Positions 1-9,934 of a stretch of DNA of 64,000 bases are shown here, in pieces. Source of the stretch: Rhododendron vialii (lineage: Eukaryota > Streptophyta > Magnoliopsida > Ericales > Ericaceae); contig NC_080560.1 in NCBI RefSeq assembly GCF_030253575.1, positions 9,916,501-9,980,500 of the forward strand, in the 5' to 3' direction. The notes under the pieces were generated by a model. The model had not been told where the DNA came from and did no database searches. It saw only the letters and a list, made by a program, of their open reading frames with translations. The translations under genes and the position numbers were made by a program. Position 1 is the first letter of the stretch, and the number at the start of each line of letters is the position of its first letter.

Positions 1-11
1 TCTCGACGATA

Positions 12-1189
12 ATGTCGAGACCAAGGAAGCAATTTCAAACATCACCTTCGAATTCGCCGGAGAAACACTCGCCGGCGGCGGAATCGTTGGGAGCAACGTA
101 GATCTGCTAACCGAGATACTTATACGAGTGCCCGCTAAGCCGCTCATCAAATTCCAGCGTGTCCAAACACTGGCTCTCTCTCATCTCCGACTCCAACTTT
201 GCTATCATCCAAACCCGCCGTAACCCCACTCCTCCCGTCTCCGGCATATACTTGCCCTCCAAAAGGGATTCCTCACAACCAAGTGTTCGAGTTTCGCCTC
301 TCTCCCTTGGCGGCCGCCGTCGAAGTAGTCTTCCGGCTTTCTCCGTTCTCGATTTTGGTCCGCCAGGAGATTATCTAGAAGTAAGACACTCTTCCAATGG
401 CTTAATTCTGTGCCAAAATGGCTCTAGGAGTTATATCGTTTGTAATCTGACCACTCAAAAGTTCATACCACTTCCCAAACCTGGTGTCACTTCATCTGAA
501 TATAATCCTTTCAGGGAACAACCTTACTTGATTTTTGATCCTACAAAATCACCTTATTACAAGGTTGTGTGTGTTAATAGTTCTGTTGACCTCAATGATT
601 CCCGATTGGATATATACATCTCCGAATGTGCGTCTTGGAAGAACGTGAGTCTCGAACCTCGAATTGAGAACTTCAGACGTGGTGTCATTTGGAATGGAGG
701 AATTATTTGGAGGAGTTGCTCGAGGTGCGAGCACGTCTACTATCAATTGGACGTGGATACAATGAAGCTGACAGTAACTCGAGTGCCCCTGGACCCTAAT
801 CTCTCGACTTGTGTGATTTATTTTGGAGAATGTGGTGGCCGTTTGCTTCTTATTCAGCTTCCTTTTAATGGTGCTAAGGAATTTAAGGTGTTTGAGATGG
901 ACAGAGATGACTTCCGCTGGATAGAGAGGTACGGGTAGATCTAACATCCTTAATATTGCCGAATGGAAGTAGATGCATAATTTCTGTGATTAGTGTTGTT
1001 AAAGGAGCAAAGGAGAACGATCTCGCAGTGGTCTTCTGCAATGGGGGTAAAGTCTTTTCCTGTAATCTTGAGTGCAGGACAATGAAGGTGCTTTGCGAGT
1101 TGTCTCCTGGTGAGATTTCAAATTTCGGGCAACTAAGAGAACTTCACAAATGGTCTCATCAATTCATCGAAAGTCTATCCCCTGTTTGA
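12..1189 (+). pseudogene. F-box protein (At5g07610-like), frameshifted copy
   Basis: This is a decayed member of the plant F-box/F-box-associated family, whose intact members are SCF ubiquitin-ligase substrate receptors. The ATG at 12 opens a Ser/Pro-rich leader that matches the paralog at 42,135. One base appears lost near 82, so the F-box (NVDLLTEILIRVPAKPLIKF, about 95-157) lies in another frame. A second loss of two bases near 160 (a GT step) returns to the starting frame. The long body 159-938 then carries the F-box tail (SKHWLSLISDSNFA) and the associated domain with FDPTKSPYYKVVCV, SECASWK and ECGGRLLLIQ. A third shift near 935 moves the last segment (956-1189, ending FIESLSPV) to a further frame. 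The comparison with the copies at 33,347 and 38,485-42,135 is seen in the sequence; loss of function is inference. Sequence upstream of the window is unknown. Confidence 0.85.
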
Positions 1190-1990
1190 GTGATGCCTTA
1201 CCTGTTGAAGAAATATCATAACCTTGTCATACATGGATCAAATGGTGAATGTTTTGTTGTCTCTGATTACATTAGGTTATTATAACCAGGAATGTTTGCC
1301 ATGTTGCTGTACTATCTTTGGTCATCGGTAGGTATGATGGATTCTCCTATGACTTCTTTTGTCACTTGGTAATCACAGTCTACATTATGTGACATTGCAC
1401 TTCTGTTTAGAATTCTCTGACACCTGACTTGTGCTCTTAATTAATCCTTTCTTCAGCATATGTCGGTCAGTGAACACATTCTAACTGTCCCTCAGGTGAA
1501 GTATTTTATAGGTTTTTGGTCTCTGATGCTATAATCATTATTTGATGTGAAATTCTCTTTTATGTTAGGCTGGTAGTGAGCCATTTCTTAACACATTCTC
1601 TTTATTCTTGTCCGATTAGTGGTCTTGGGGCACCCTCACGTGGTGCCCTGTCCCAACACCCTTATCCACCCTACATTTTTGTGAGATCCGCCCCCTGAAA
1701 AGATTTACGGATCACAACTCATTTAACCTATTTATCTCAGCATATAAGTGCTCATTTCAATGGATCTTTGACGTAGTTGATGGTCTCGACGAGATCTAAA
1801 AAGTGAACGATTTCTATCAACGAAATATGCCCAGAGTGGGCCCAAAAGTGGGCCAACGGGACGGTTGAGTCCATTTACATGGACTGGACTGGCCTCCTCA
1901 CTCTAGGTCAAATTTTAACTGGAATGAGGCCGACACTTGATTGCTTTTTCAAATATCCAAAGTTAAAAGGATTTGATAGTTGGTAGACAC
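1190..1990. other. Intergenic, no gene seen
   Basis: This holds the 3' flank of the F-box pseudogene and AT-rich spacer. A GC-rich hairpin-like stretch with GGCACC/GGTGCC lies near 1,630-1,650. Nothing coding is supported. The last 8 bases (GTAGACAC, 1983-1990) are the left target duplication of the hAT element. Confidence 0.6.
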
Positions 1991-2192
1991 CAGTGGCGTA
2001 GCAAGGAATGAAGACCTCTGGGGGCATAACAGAAACACCACCTTTAAAAAAAAAAAAAAAACTATAACAAAATGATACAACAATACTACCAAAAACCAAA
2101 ATATTCATCAACCCACATAAGAGTTAATAACCTGTCCACAAATACTAACAAAAACTACCGTAGTCATAAACAAAAGTTACTAAACTAAGGTT

Positions 2193-4682
2193 TTACAATA
2201 GACCACGACGAGTTTTCATGTTTTGAAAGCTTTGCATGATAGTTTCATTGTCAATGCTTTCACATATGTCTCTCTCTATATATGCAACCATGCTATCACT
2301 TGTCCATTCATCACCCATTCGGTTGCGCCATTGATTCTTCACATAATTCATAGCCGAAAATGCCCTCTCAACTGTAGCAGTCGCAACTGGTAAAGTTAAA
2401 GCCAAAACTAAAAGCAAATAGACCAATGGATAAGCTCGGTGTCTTCCAATCTCCGCCATTTTCTGTGCAAGATCACTAATTCCATGCAAGCTTGAAAACT
2501 CAATGGTAGTGCGCATATCATCAATGTAATTATCAAGTTGATCATCAAGTATCATGAGGTCCATAGAGGAAAAATCTTGCGGATACAATTCAGCCATATG
2601 GATCAATTTTTCCTTTTCAAAAGAAGAGAACAAGTTAGATGGATTTAGACATGCCACACATAGAAGCAACTCCGTAGTCGATTCAGGGAAACGAGCATCA
2701 AGTTCAATAGCTTGCAAATCAATAACGGAGTTGAATATCTCAAAACGGAAATGATGTAAGTTTGTCACCTTATGAGCTTTGTGCCTCTTTCCCCCTCGAG
2801 ATACAAACAAATCATCCATATTGGGAACAACTATTTCATGTTTTTCACAAAAAGATGATGTAACATTCAATAGAGTGATCCACCCACTCTCCCTCATTGT
2901 TTGGAGCCACCCTTTCGACAATTGAAGTAGAGCCATAGCATTAACAATATCTTGATCTTTCCTTTGGAGTGCTTGCGATAAGTCATTTGTAATTCCCAAT
3001 ATTGTTCTCATCAAATGAAGATACAAGATAAATTCAAAGGATTGCATTGACTCCAACAAAGAAGTTGCTTCTAATCTTTGTTCCAAGTATGTACCATCCT
3101 CCTCGACTATTTCAAGCACACCAATCACCGATGCAAACATACCCATTAACCTAACCAAAGAACTATAATGAGAGCTCCAACGTGTATCCCCAGGCCGCTT
3201 GAGACTAGTTTCTTGGTTCAACCCTCGCCCACTTTCAATCTCTCCAAGATTAAGTGCTTTAAGAACTCTTTCCACTTCATTTTCCCTAAGAATGTCTCGC
3301 CGCTTGCATGATGCTCCTACAACGGTCCCAACTTTAGAGACTAACTGAAAGAGATATCCAATACGGTCATCTTTCTTCGCCACAGCTACAAGAGCTAATT
3401 GTAATTGGTGTGCAAAACAATGAACATAATGTGCAGAAGAATTCTCTTTTAGTATGAGTGCTTTGAGACCATTTATCTCACCTTGCATATTACTAGCACC
3501 ATCATAACCTTGCCCCCTCAATCTTCCAATACTCAATCCAAGTCTACAAAATAAATTATCCACAGCTTTCTTGAGCGACATAGCACTAGTATTAGGAACA
3601 TGTTCAACACCTAAAAAGCGCTCAATCACATGACCCTTCTTATCAACATACCGAATTGCAAGTGCCATTTGCTCCTTGATTGAATTGTCACGGGCTTCAT
3701 CAACCAAAATAGCAAAAAGTGCATCACCAACATCTCTGACAATCACATTAACAGCTTCACGTGCAGCCACACACACAATGTCTTTTTGGATCTCAGGAGA
3801 AGTCAACTTATTATTTTGTGGAGCATTGGCCAATACAACAGCTTTAACATCTTGATTACGTTGAGCATGCCACTTTAAAAGTTCAAGAAAATTACCTTGA
3901 TTACGTGAAAATTCAGACTCGTCATGTCCACGAAATGCAAGTCCTTGATTTAGAAGAAATCGAGCACAATCAATTGATGCATTCAACCTTGTACGATAAT
4001 CAATCCGAGCTTGTTCTGATTGCTTCAAAACTATAGTCTCAATATGTTGCTTTTGGTTTAACAAATCTTCACATTTTCTCCAAGCTTGAGTATGCGCACT
4101 GTTGTGGCCCCCCACATGAGTACGTAGTCTACGTTTCTTTTTCCAATTTGAAAAGCCATTACCAACAAAAGATTCACCTCCCGCTTGATCGCCAATACCC
4201 GGCTTGAAAAGATAGCAATAAAGACAAAAAGCGGCATCTTTTGTAATGCTATATTCTAACCAATCAGGAAATTCTTTAAACCAAGCCGGAATAAAACGCC
4301 GCATCGTTTTCCCAAATGCTTTGTTCGAAAAGTTATGGTTATGAGGCTGGCAAGGACCTTTTTGTAGATATGCCCTACGGATTTGGTCTCGATCATTTGG
4401 ATTGCAATCCATAATCGAAGGACGTAGCCCTGGATCCGCGGGAAGTTCTGTCAAATTGAGTTCCACACGACTTCGTTTAGAAAGAGGAGAACTCTCATCT
4501 TGTTTTTGGTCTCGATCATTTGGATTGCAATTCATAATCGAAGGACATAGCCTTGGATCCGCGGGAAGTTCTGTCAAATTAAAATCCACACAACTTCGTT
4601 TGGAAAGAGGAGAACTCTCATCTTGTTTTTGAGAATCATGGATTTCATCAATTTTTGGCTTTGTTTTATAGTATCTCTTCAT
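2193..4682 (-). CDS. hAT transposase, ZMYM1/DUF4371-like with TTF-type zinc finger
   Basis: An 829-aa ORF without stops. The start is placed at the ATG reading MKRYYKTK because an upstream in-frame ATG lies within sequence ending in an acceptor-like TTTGTTTACAG, so a 5'-UTR intron is likely. In order it has a basic N-terminus with a duplicated 41-aa module, a TTF-type zinc finger (around the CLYCYLFKP stretch, with downstream His residues), a DUF4371/RNase H-fold core (LVDEARDNS and GYDGASNMQGE supply candidate catalytic aspartates; RWSSHY follows), and the C-terminal hAT dimerisation region (ATATVERAFSAMNYVKN, with the conserved glutamate). This family cuts and pastes elements with 8-bp duplications, matching the ends here. 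All recognisable key motifs are present, so the protein may be active. Confidence 0.9.
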   Translation of the reverse strand: MKRYYKTKPKIDEIHDSQKQDESSPLSKRSCVDFNLTELPADPRLCPSIMNCNPNDRDQKQDESSPLSKRSRVELNLTELPADPGLRPSIMDCNPNDRDQIRRAYLQKGPCQPHNHNFSNKAFGKTMRRFIPAWFKEFPDWLEYSITKDAAFCLYCYLFKPGIGDQAGGESFVGNGFSNWKKKRRLRTHVGGHNSAHTQAWRKCEDLLNQKQHIETIVLKQSEQARIDYRTRLNASIDCARFLLNQGLAFRGHDESEFSRNQGNFLELLKWHAQRNQDVKAVVLANAPQNNKLTSPEIQKDIVCVAAREAVNVIVRDVGDALFAILVDEARDNSIKEQMALAIRYVDKKGHVIERFLGVEHVPNTSAMSLKKAVDNLFCRLGLSIGRLRGQGYDGASNMQGEINGLKALILKENSSAHYVHCFAHQLQLALVAVAKKDDRIGYLFQLVSKVGTVVGASCKRRDILRENEVERVLKALNLGEIESGRGLNQETSLKRPGDTRWSSHYSSLVRLMGMFASVIGVLEIVEEDGTYLEQRLEATSLLESMQSFEFILYLHLMRTILGITNDLSQALQRKDQDIVNAMALLQLSKGWLQTMRESGWITLLNVTSSFCEKHEIVVPNMDDLFVSRGGKRHKAHKVTNLHHFRFEIFNSVIDLQAIELDARFPESTTELLLCVACLNPSNLFSSFEKEKLIHMAELYPQDFSSMDLMILDDQLDNYIDDMRTTIEFSSLHGISDLAQKMAEIGRHRAYPLVYLLLVLALTLPVATATVERAFSAMNYVKNQWRNRMGDEWTSDSMVAYIERDICESIDNETIMQSFQNMKTRRGLL
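4385..4630 (-). repeat. Tandem 123-bp duplication in the transposase N-terminus
   Basis: Two adjacent copies (4385-4507 and 4508-4630) encode the same 41-aa module, beginning QKQDESSPLSKRS and containing LNLTELPADP. The offset is exactly 123 bp, so frame is kept. The copies differ at a few bases and residues (for example CVDF versus RVEL), so the duplication is not brand new. Confidence 0.9.
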
Positions 4683-5376
4683 ATCTGTAAACAAAAAATA
4701 GTATGTAACACAACTAAACACTTCCGGAAAAAAAACAGAGGAGTCATCTTGATGCTAGTGGGCATTATTGATTATTTTTTTTGCTAAGTAGTGTAAACTT
4801 ATTTTATTCCCCTTGTTTTATATTATTCTATAGGTATATGTATATTATCATTTGTTAGATTCACGGTTCACCTCCCCAGGTCTAGGTCCCCTTGTAGCCT
4901 TGTTTTCTTCCCCACAAGACCACCGACCACAATTCAGTTAAACAGATGAATCATCATCAAAATACAATTCATACGAACACCGGAACACAAATTCACATAA
5001 AAGGAAGGAGAAACAACCCTAGTTTTTCTTCTAAAAGGAGGGGAAACAAAACGAGAAAAGAAAAATATGGTGTACCCAACTGTCCGACGATCTCTGGCGA
5101 TCGGGGTTGGAGCTGGTCCGACGAGCTTCGACGTCGATGATCGGCTCTCTGGTTCCCGGCTCTCGCTGGCGATTTCAATCGGTTTTTGCCTTTTTGGAAA
5201 GAGAGAGAGAGAAGTGGGTCGGTGGAAGGAATTGTACAGAGGACAAAAAGTGAAAAAGGTAGCACTAAGGTCTAAGGAGCTAATATTTTTTTAAAGTAAA
5301 AAAAAAAAAAAAGTTTCGGAATTTTGCAGCAGTGGGGGCACGTGCCCCCACTCGTCCCTTACTAAATCCGCCGCTC
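4683..5376 (-). other. hAT 5' untranslated/promoter region and right terminus
   Basis: The sequence upstream of the transposase start contains an acceptor-like TTTGTTTACAG just before the ATG, A- and T-rich tracts, the subterminal palindrome and the right terminal repeat. Short ORFs here show no recognisable domain and are not called. Confidence 0.5.
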
Positions 5377-5384
5377 GTAGACAC

Positions 5385-5682
5385 TACCTTAGATATTCCT
5401 AGAGTTGGAAGGATTACTTGTGTAATACAGTGGGGCGCCATTGCGCCAAGAGGCCTTTGGCCCGAGTGCTAATCTGACTATTCTAACTTTCACCAAGCCA
5501 AAAACAGAGTGTAATAGTATGGGACATGGTTATTACTGTCATGTATACATGAATTAGGAGACCTATTTTACTTGGAATTGGATTACTATCAGTCTAATCC
5601 ATTGTAACTTACAATTATAAATTGATAGCCCAAACAATCCTCTCTCTGGTGTTGAAGATGAAGAAAACAATGGTGTTGAGAG
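5385..5682. other. Spacer between hAT element and kinase pseudogene
   Basis: No gene is seen. A GC-rich stretch (GGGGCGCCATTGCGCCAAG) ends near 5,450. It resembles in reverse the sequence near 1,623-1,645, so the hAT element may have landed inside an older small element. Confidence 0.4.
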
Positions 5683-6153
5683 ATGGAGGCTAAAAAGCGG
5701 AGCAGTGGTAGTGTTGATGATGAAGTTGCATGGATGAAAGGGGCTATGATCGGCGAAAGAGGTTTTGGGTCTGTTTATATTGCCACTGTGAAGCAACACG
5801 ACGTGAAGCAACAGAGATCTCAGTTGTACACATGGCCGTGAAGTCAGCTGAGATCTCTGTTTCGGATTCGCTTCAAAAGGAGAGGCAGATTTCGAATGAT
5901 CTTAAAGGGTGTCCTATGTAATGCAATGCTTTGGGGAAGAGATTACAAAGGATGAAATAGGCAACAACTTACAAGGTGTATAACTTGTTGTTAGAATATG
6001 CTTCGGGAGGTTATGTACACGTTTAGATCGAGAAATCTGATGGCATTGGGTTGCCAGAGTCGGAGGTCAGAGAACAAACAAAATCAATGCTTTTGGGTCT
6101 GCTTTACATACACAAGAAGGCCTATGTTCATTGCGATATCAAGCCTGAGAATG
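5683..6153 (+). pseudogene. MAPKKK17/18/20-like kinase, N-terminal half
   Basis: This is the N-terminal lobe of a plant MAPKKK-like serine/threonine kinase. The ATG at 5683 reads MEAKKRSS, then WMKGAMIGERGFGSVY, the glycine loop with an Arg where the family has Gly. The ATP-binding lysine (MAVKSAEIS) follows in another frame after a shift near 5,780-5,830. The text QKERQISNDLKGCP and LLLEYASGGYV continues across further shifts and ends at HCDIKPEN, the catalytic loop, where the Tat-1 LTR begins. The family phosphorylates MAPKKs; this copy cannot, because of the frameshifts and the 24-kb insertion. The matching C-terminal half is at 30,573. Confidence 0.85.
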
Positions 6154-6979
6154 TGTAGGGGGCCGAAATATCCGAAGGATCACAGGGTTCACAAGGTCCA
6201 GAAAGGGGAATAAAGGTTCACACACTGTTTGACCCGTCATCTAAGCTGTCTCAGTTCATCTGTAAATAAGTTTGGGCTTCGGCCCGATATGCCAATAATT
6301 ATCTGAAGGATAGATGAAACCACGAGTACTTCACCGACCGTCATATGCTATATCCGAACGTACGTACATTTGAGTTCGCTCGGGGGTCTCACCAAACGCT
6401 CGGTAGGAACATCCACTCGTTCGGATAAGTTGCTCTTCGGTAAGAAAACCAAACGCTCGGATAATTCGTGTGGCAGAAGTGGGTCCTGCCGAGTACAGGC
6501 GATTATGGAACCTTCCATAAATATCTATTGATAAGTAGGCTGCCTTTTCTGATATTCGACGTGACATCTCTGAGCAATGTGACCTTTCTGACATCAACCC
6601 ATGTGACTCTGTAAGATCTGGGAAGTGGTGCTCATTAAATGGCCCTGTTGCAAGACGCCATCCGAGCATTATGCGACATGTGGAAAGTGAAACCAACTTG
6701 CTCAGCACTCCACTCCTTCGCCTATAAATAGAAGAACATGACCACAGAGAAAGGGTCTGAAAAACTCTGGAACACAAGCACTTTCTTCTCTCTACTAGCA
6801 TATTTTCTCACTAAACTTCTTCTGCTCTTCTCCACCTACTGACTAGTTCGTCAGAGCTTCTTCCCGGAGGAACATCCCCCTCCGATTCTGCAGGTACACC
6901 AAGACAGGCGACATCTCTCACAGCTCCACACACGGAGACAGCTATACAGGAAGGAACACAGAGAAATTCCGCCCCCACA
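6154..6979 (+). repeat. Tat-1 5' LTR
   Basis: An 826-bp LTR with TG..CA ends, the same length as the copy at 29,742. A TATA-like CCTATAAATAG lies near 6,720, so U3 occupies about the first 570 bp. It interrupts the kinase immediately after the codons for the catalytic loop. Confidence 0.95.
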
Positions 6980-6981
6980 AT

Positions 6982-6999
6982 TGGTGACTCTGCTGGGGA
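6982..6999 (+). promoter_or_regulatory. Tat-1 primer-binding site
   Basis: TGGTGACTCTGCTGGGGA begins two bases after the 5' LTR, at the position and with the TGG start expected for a tRNA 3' end primer. The cognate tRNA was not determined. Confidence 0.75.
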
Positions 7000-7104
7000 C
7001 AAAAACTTTTGGGGTGTTCTTTGTGTTCTTCGTGTTCTTCACCAGTTGAGCGCTTGATACGATCATCTCAAATTCTGTTTGGTCCTGGCGTTTAAACGGA
7101 ACAA

Positions 7105-8742
7105 ATGGCTCAACACTTCTCACCTCCGGGTCTAGAGAACTTTACCCTTGGGTTGGAGGGCTACGGGTCTATCAACCTCGAGCCCCATCAAACGGCTAGG
7201 ACGGTTCCCCACGTGGCCCGCCAACTTTCTTTTCCACCCATCGAGTTGGATATCGCCTTGGCCGAACAGAAACGTCAAGCAGCAGTTATTGCCATGCTTC
7301 AACAACGGCTGGAGGAGCGAGATGGAGGAGTGATCGCAACCCCGGCAAACGAGCATCATGCCGAGCCCAGTCGACCAAAGAAATCCCGAAAGCGAAGCAG
7401 ACCGTCTCGTCCAGCCCAAATGGCCAAACCCGCCGTGTCCGAGCGGCGAACTGTCTTTGAACGTCTTGACCAAGGAGTTCAAAGACCTCGGCTGACGAGC
7501 ATTATTCGTACCGAGAATTCACGATCCTCGGCTACAGGCTCCACTGTCGGCACCAATACAGGGGGCGCGTTACCCCAAGCACAATTCCGTTCCGAACGAC
7601 AAATGAGTCCAAGAAGTGGGAAGAGGCCCGTGGATTTAAATGATCCACCTCGGCGCACACGTACCAGCAGCAACCGGGAATATTCGGTACGATTACGACA
7701 CGAATCCGAATGCCACGACGGGCGGCGTTTGGTTAACTCTGGCAATCGCCACAGAACGAACAGCAAAGGAAACCGTTCGGAACACAATAATACGATTGTC
7801 TTGTACGATCAGTTCACGGGTTTGCCAACCGTGTATCAACCCGTCGACCAAGGTTTTCAGCCTCAGCATGCTCACTTGGCGGGCTCAAGAAGAGAGGCGC
7901 GTGCGCCTTCGGTTCCAGGCACTCGGCGACCGAAGGGAAAAAAGGAGCGTCACCAGCACCACCGACGAGAACGTAAAAAGACTCCTGAGCTGGTGGCAGA
8001 ACTTCCTCTCCCTATTGTCCCGCAAACCCCAGTTCAAGAGGATAATTCGAAGCTCGGGAAGGCTAAGGCTTCCCCCTTCGTGGACGCTATTCAACAGGAG
8101 CGGCCACCGGACAGGTTTGTCATGCCGAAGCTGAAGCGTTATGAGGCAAAAGAAGACGCAATCACGTTCGTTTGTCGCTTTAAACAAACTATGAGCCTCC
8201 ATAACTTTTCTGACGCCCTTATGTGTAAGATCTTCTCACTCACTCTCAGCGAGCCAATTATGTTGTGGTACAACCAGTTGAAGCCCAAATCAATTTCTTG
8301 CTTCAACGAGCTAGAGCTGGAGTTTAGTAAACGCTTTGTAACCAGCAACATACAACGAAAGACGCTATCTATGCTGGTGAACATGCGGAGAGGGGCTGGG
8401 GAGACCTTACGGCTTTACACCGAGCACTACTGGGAAGTCTACAATCTTATTCCTGATTGTGATCAAGGAGTTGCTGCAGAATCTTTTATGAACGGCTTGG
8501 ATCCAACCTCGGCAATGTTCCGTGACCTCTCACGTAATCCACCTAAGACGATGGGAGAGCTCATGACCATAATCGAGAAAGATTGCGTTCATGAAGAAGC
8601 CATGGCCGAGCGAAACCCTCCAAAGGCGCCCGAACCTGCCAAGATAACTGGACCGAAGAAACAAGTATCAAACGTTCACCAGGGGCAAGGAGGCCAGGGC
8701 AGTTCAGGCCAAACGGTCAACAAGCCGATCAACAAGGGATGA
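7105..8742 (+). pseudogene. Tat-1 gag polyprotein, N-terminal part
   Basis: Gag forms the intracellular particle that packages element RNA. The ATG at 7105 opens a 545-aa frame with a long basic, disordered N-terminus. A retrotransposon gag domain follows at about residues 340-495 (FVMPKLKRYEAKEDAITFVC, then SEPIMLWYNQLKP, FVTSNIQRKTLS and LRLYTEHYWEVYNLI). The stop TGA at 8740-8742 is premature: the same frame continues with gag-like sequence (EYVAEHTTFTEPIYKLL) and a zinc knuckle. The change fits CGA to TGA. Confidence 0.85.
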
Positions 8743-9934
8743 CCCCCACAGCACCCTCAGCCACAGTCGTGGCAGCAAACGAAAAGGGAGCCACGGCCAG
8801 ACGAGTACGTGGCCGAGCATACTACATTTACCGAACCTATCTACAAACTCCTCAACATCATCGGCAAATTGCCATTTTTTGTTTGGCCGACTGTACTCTT
8901 AGGCACCGTCGGGCACGAACCAGGGATGTGCACATATCATAAGGAGCGCGACCATTACACCACGCAATGCCCACATTTCAAATGGTATCTTGAAGAGCTA
9001 GCTGCAGCGGGGCATCTAAATTAGTGGATTGACGTTCGGCGAAATCCACTTCCACCACCTCCCCCTGTTATCGGCAACCTTGTAAGCGTTATACAAGGGT
9101 TGGTTTCCGAAGGAAGGGCTACCGAGTTTCGTTCGGAAATTGATAGAGCCGTCGCCTCTATATCCGTCTGCAACGTTGGCGCTCCGGGAAAGCGAAAATG
9201 GGAGGATCCGAGCCTCGACAGTACTATTACCTTTTCATTCGACGACTTGAAAGGTGTTCAATGCCCTCATACGGACGCCCTCGTCGTTACTGTTGCTATT
9301 GAAAAATCAATCGTACAACGGGTATTGATAGACCAAGGAAGCTCGGCGGACGTGATGTTTTATTCAACATTTCAGAGCCTCGGATTATCTCCCGTTCAAC
9401 TTCGGACAGCGTCCACTCCCCTTGTTAGTTTCACTGGAGCCCCGGTTTGGCCGCTCGGCTTGATCACTCTCCCTGTGCGGGCGGGATCACGAGTTCTCGA
9501 AATTGAATTTGTGGTGGTCGCTTCTCCTAGTCCGTACAACGTCATACTCGGCCGAACCTAGTTGCACGAAATGAAAGCAGTTGCTTCAACATTTCACCAG
9601 GTGGTAAAGTTTATTGGATGGAATGGACGTCAGGAGAGCCTCCGAGGGGATCAAATCCAATCAAAGAAATGCTACATCAGCACTGTCACAAACAAACAGA
9701 GCTGTATGGAGGTGCAATGCGTGGAAGCCATTCCCGTTCCTATAATCGAAGATGTGGGAGTGCCAGCCGAACGAAGATCTACCGAGGAGTTAATACGCTT
9801 CTCAATCCCTGGGGGCGAAGGAAGATATTTTTTAATTGGGAGTTCTTTGAGCGTAGCCGAACGCGAGGAGATGTATGACTTCCTCATGCGGAACATCGAA
9901 GTTTTCGCTTGGACTCCACAAGACATGCCGGGTG
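8743..9934 (+). pseudogene. Tat-1 zinc knuckle, protease and RT linker
   Basis: This continues the gag frame. It holds a knuckle-like CTYHKERDHYTTQC (8,928-8,969), in which the usual Gly is Asp, then a TAG at 9022-9024 followed by WIDVRRNPLPPPPP. The aspartic protease domain has RVLIDQGSSADVMFY (D-Q-G in place of D-S/T-G) and YNVILGRT. A TAG at 9559-9561 sits where the family has Trp, followed by LHEMKAVASTFHQ. The linker ends VFAWTPQDMPGV at the Athila insertion. Every nonsense codon here can be explained by a single C-to-T or G-to-A transition. Confidence 0.85.

Larger units (their letters stand above)
1991..5376 (-). mobile_element. Complete hAT transposon with intact transposase
   Basis: The element is bounded by a perfect 8-bp duplication GTAGACAC at 1983-1990 and 5377-5384, the length typical of hAT insertions. 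The ends are imperfect inverted repeats: CAGTGGCGTAGCAAGGAATG on the left and, read inward from the right, GAGCGGCGGATTTAGTAAGG. A 22-bp perfect palindrome with core GGGGGCACGTGCCCCC sits at 5331-5352 near the right end. The transposase occupies most of the interior on the minus strand. The clean duplication and uninterrupted ORF suggest a fairly recent insertion; mobility is not shown. Confidence 0.9.

Noticed and set aside
4993..5265. 90-aa minus-strand ORF upstream of the hAT transposase
   Set aside because: No recognisable domain; it overlaps the likely 5' UTR and plus-strand ORFs of similar length.
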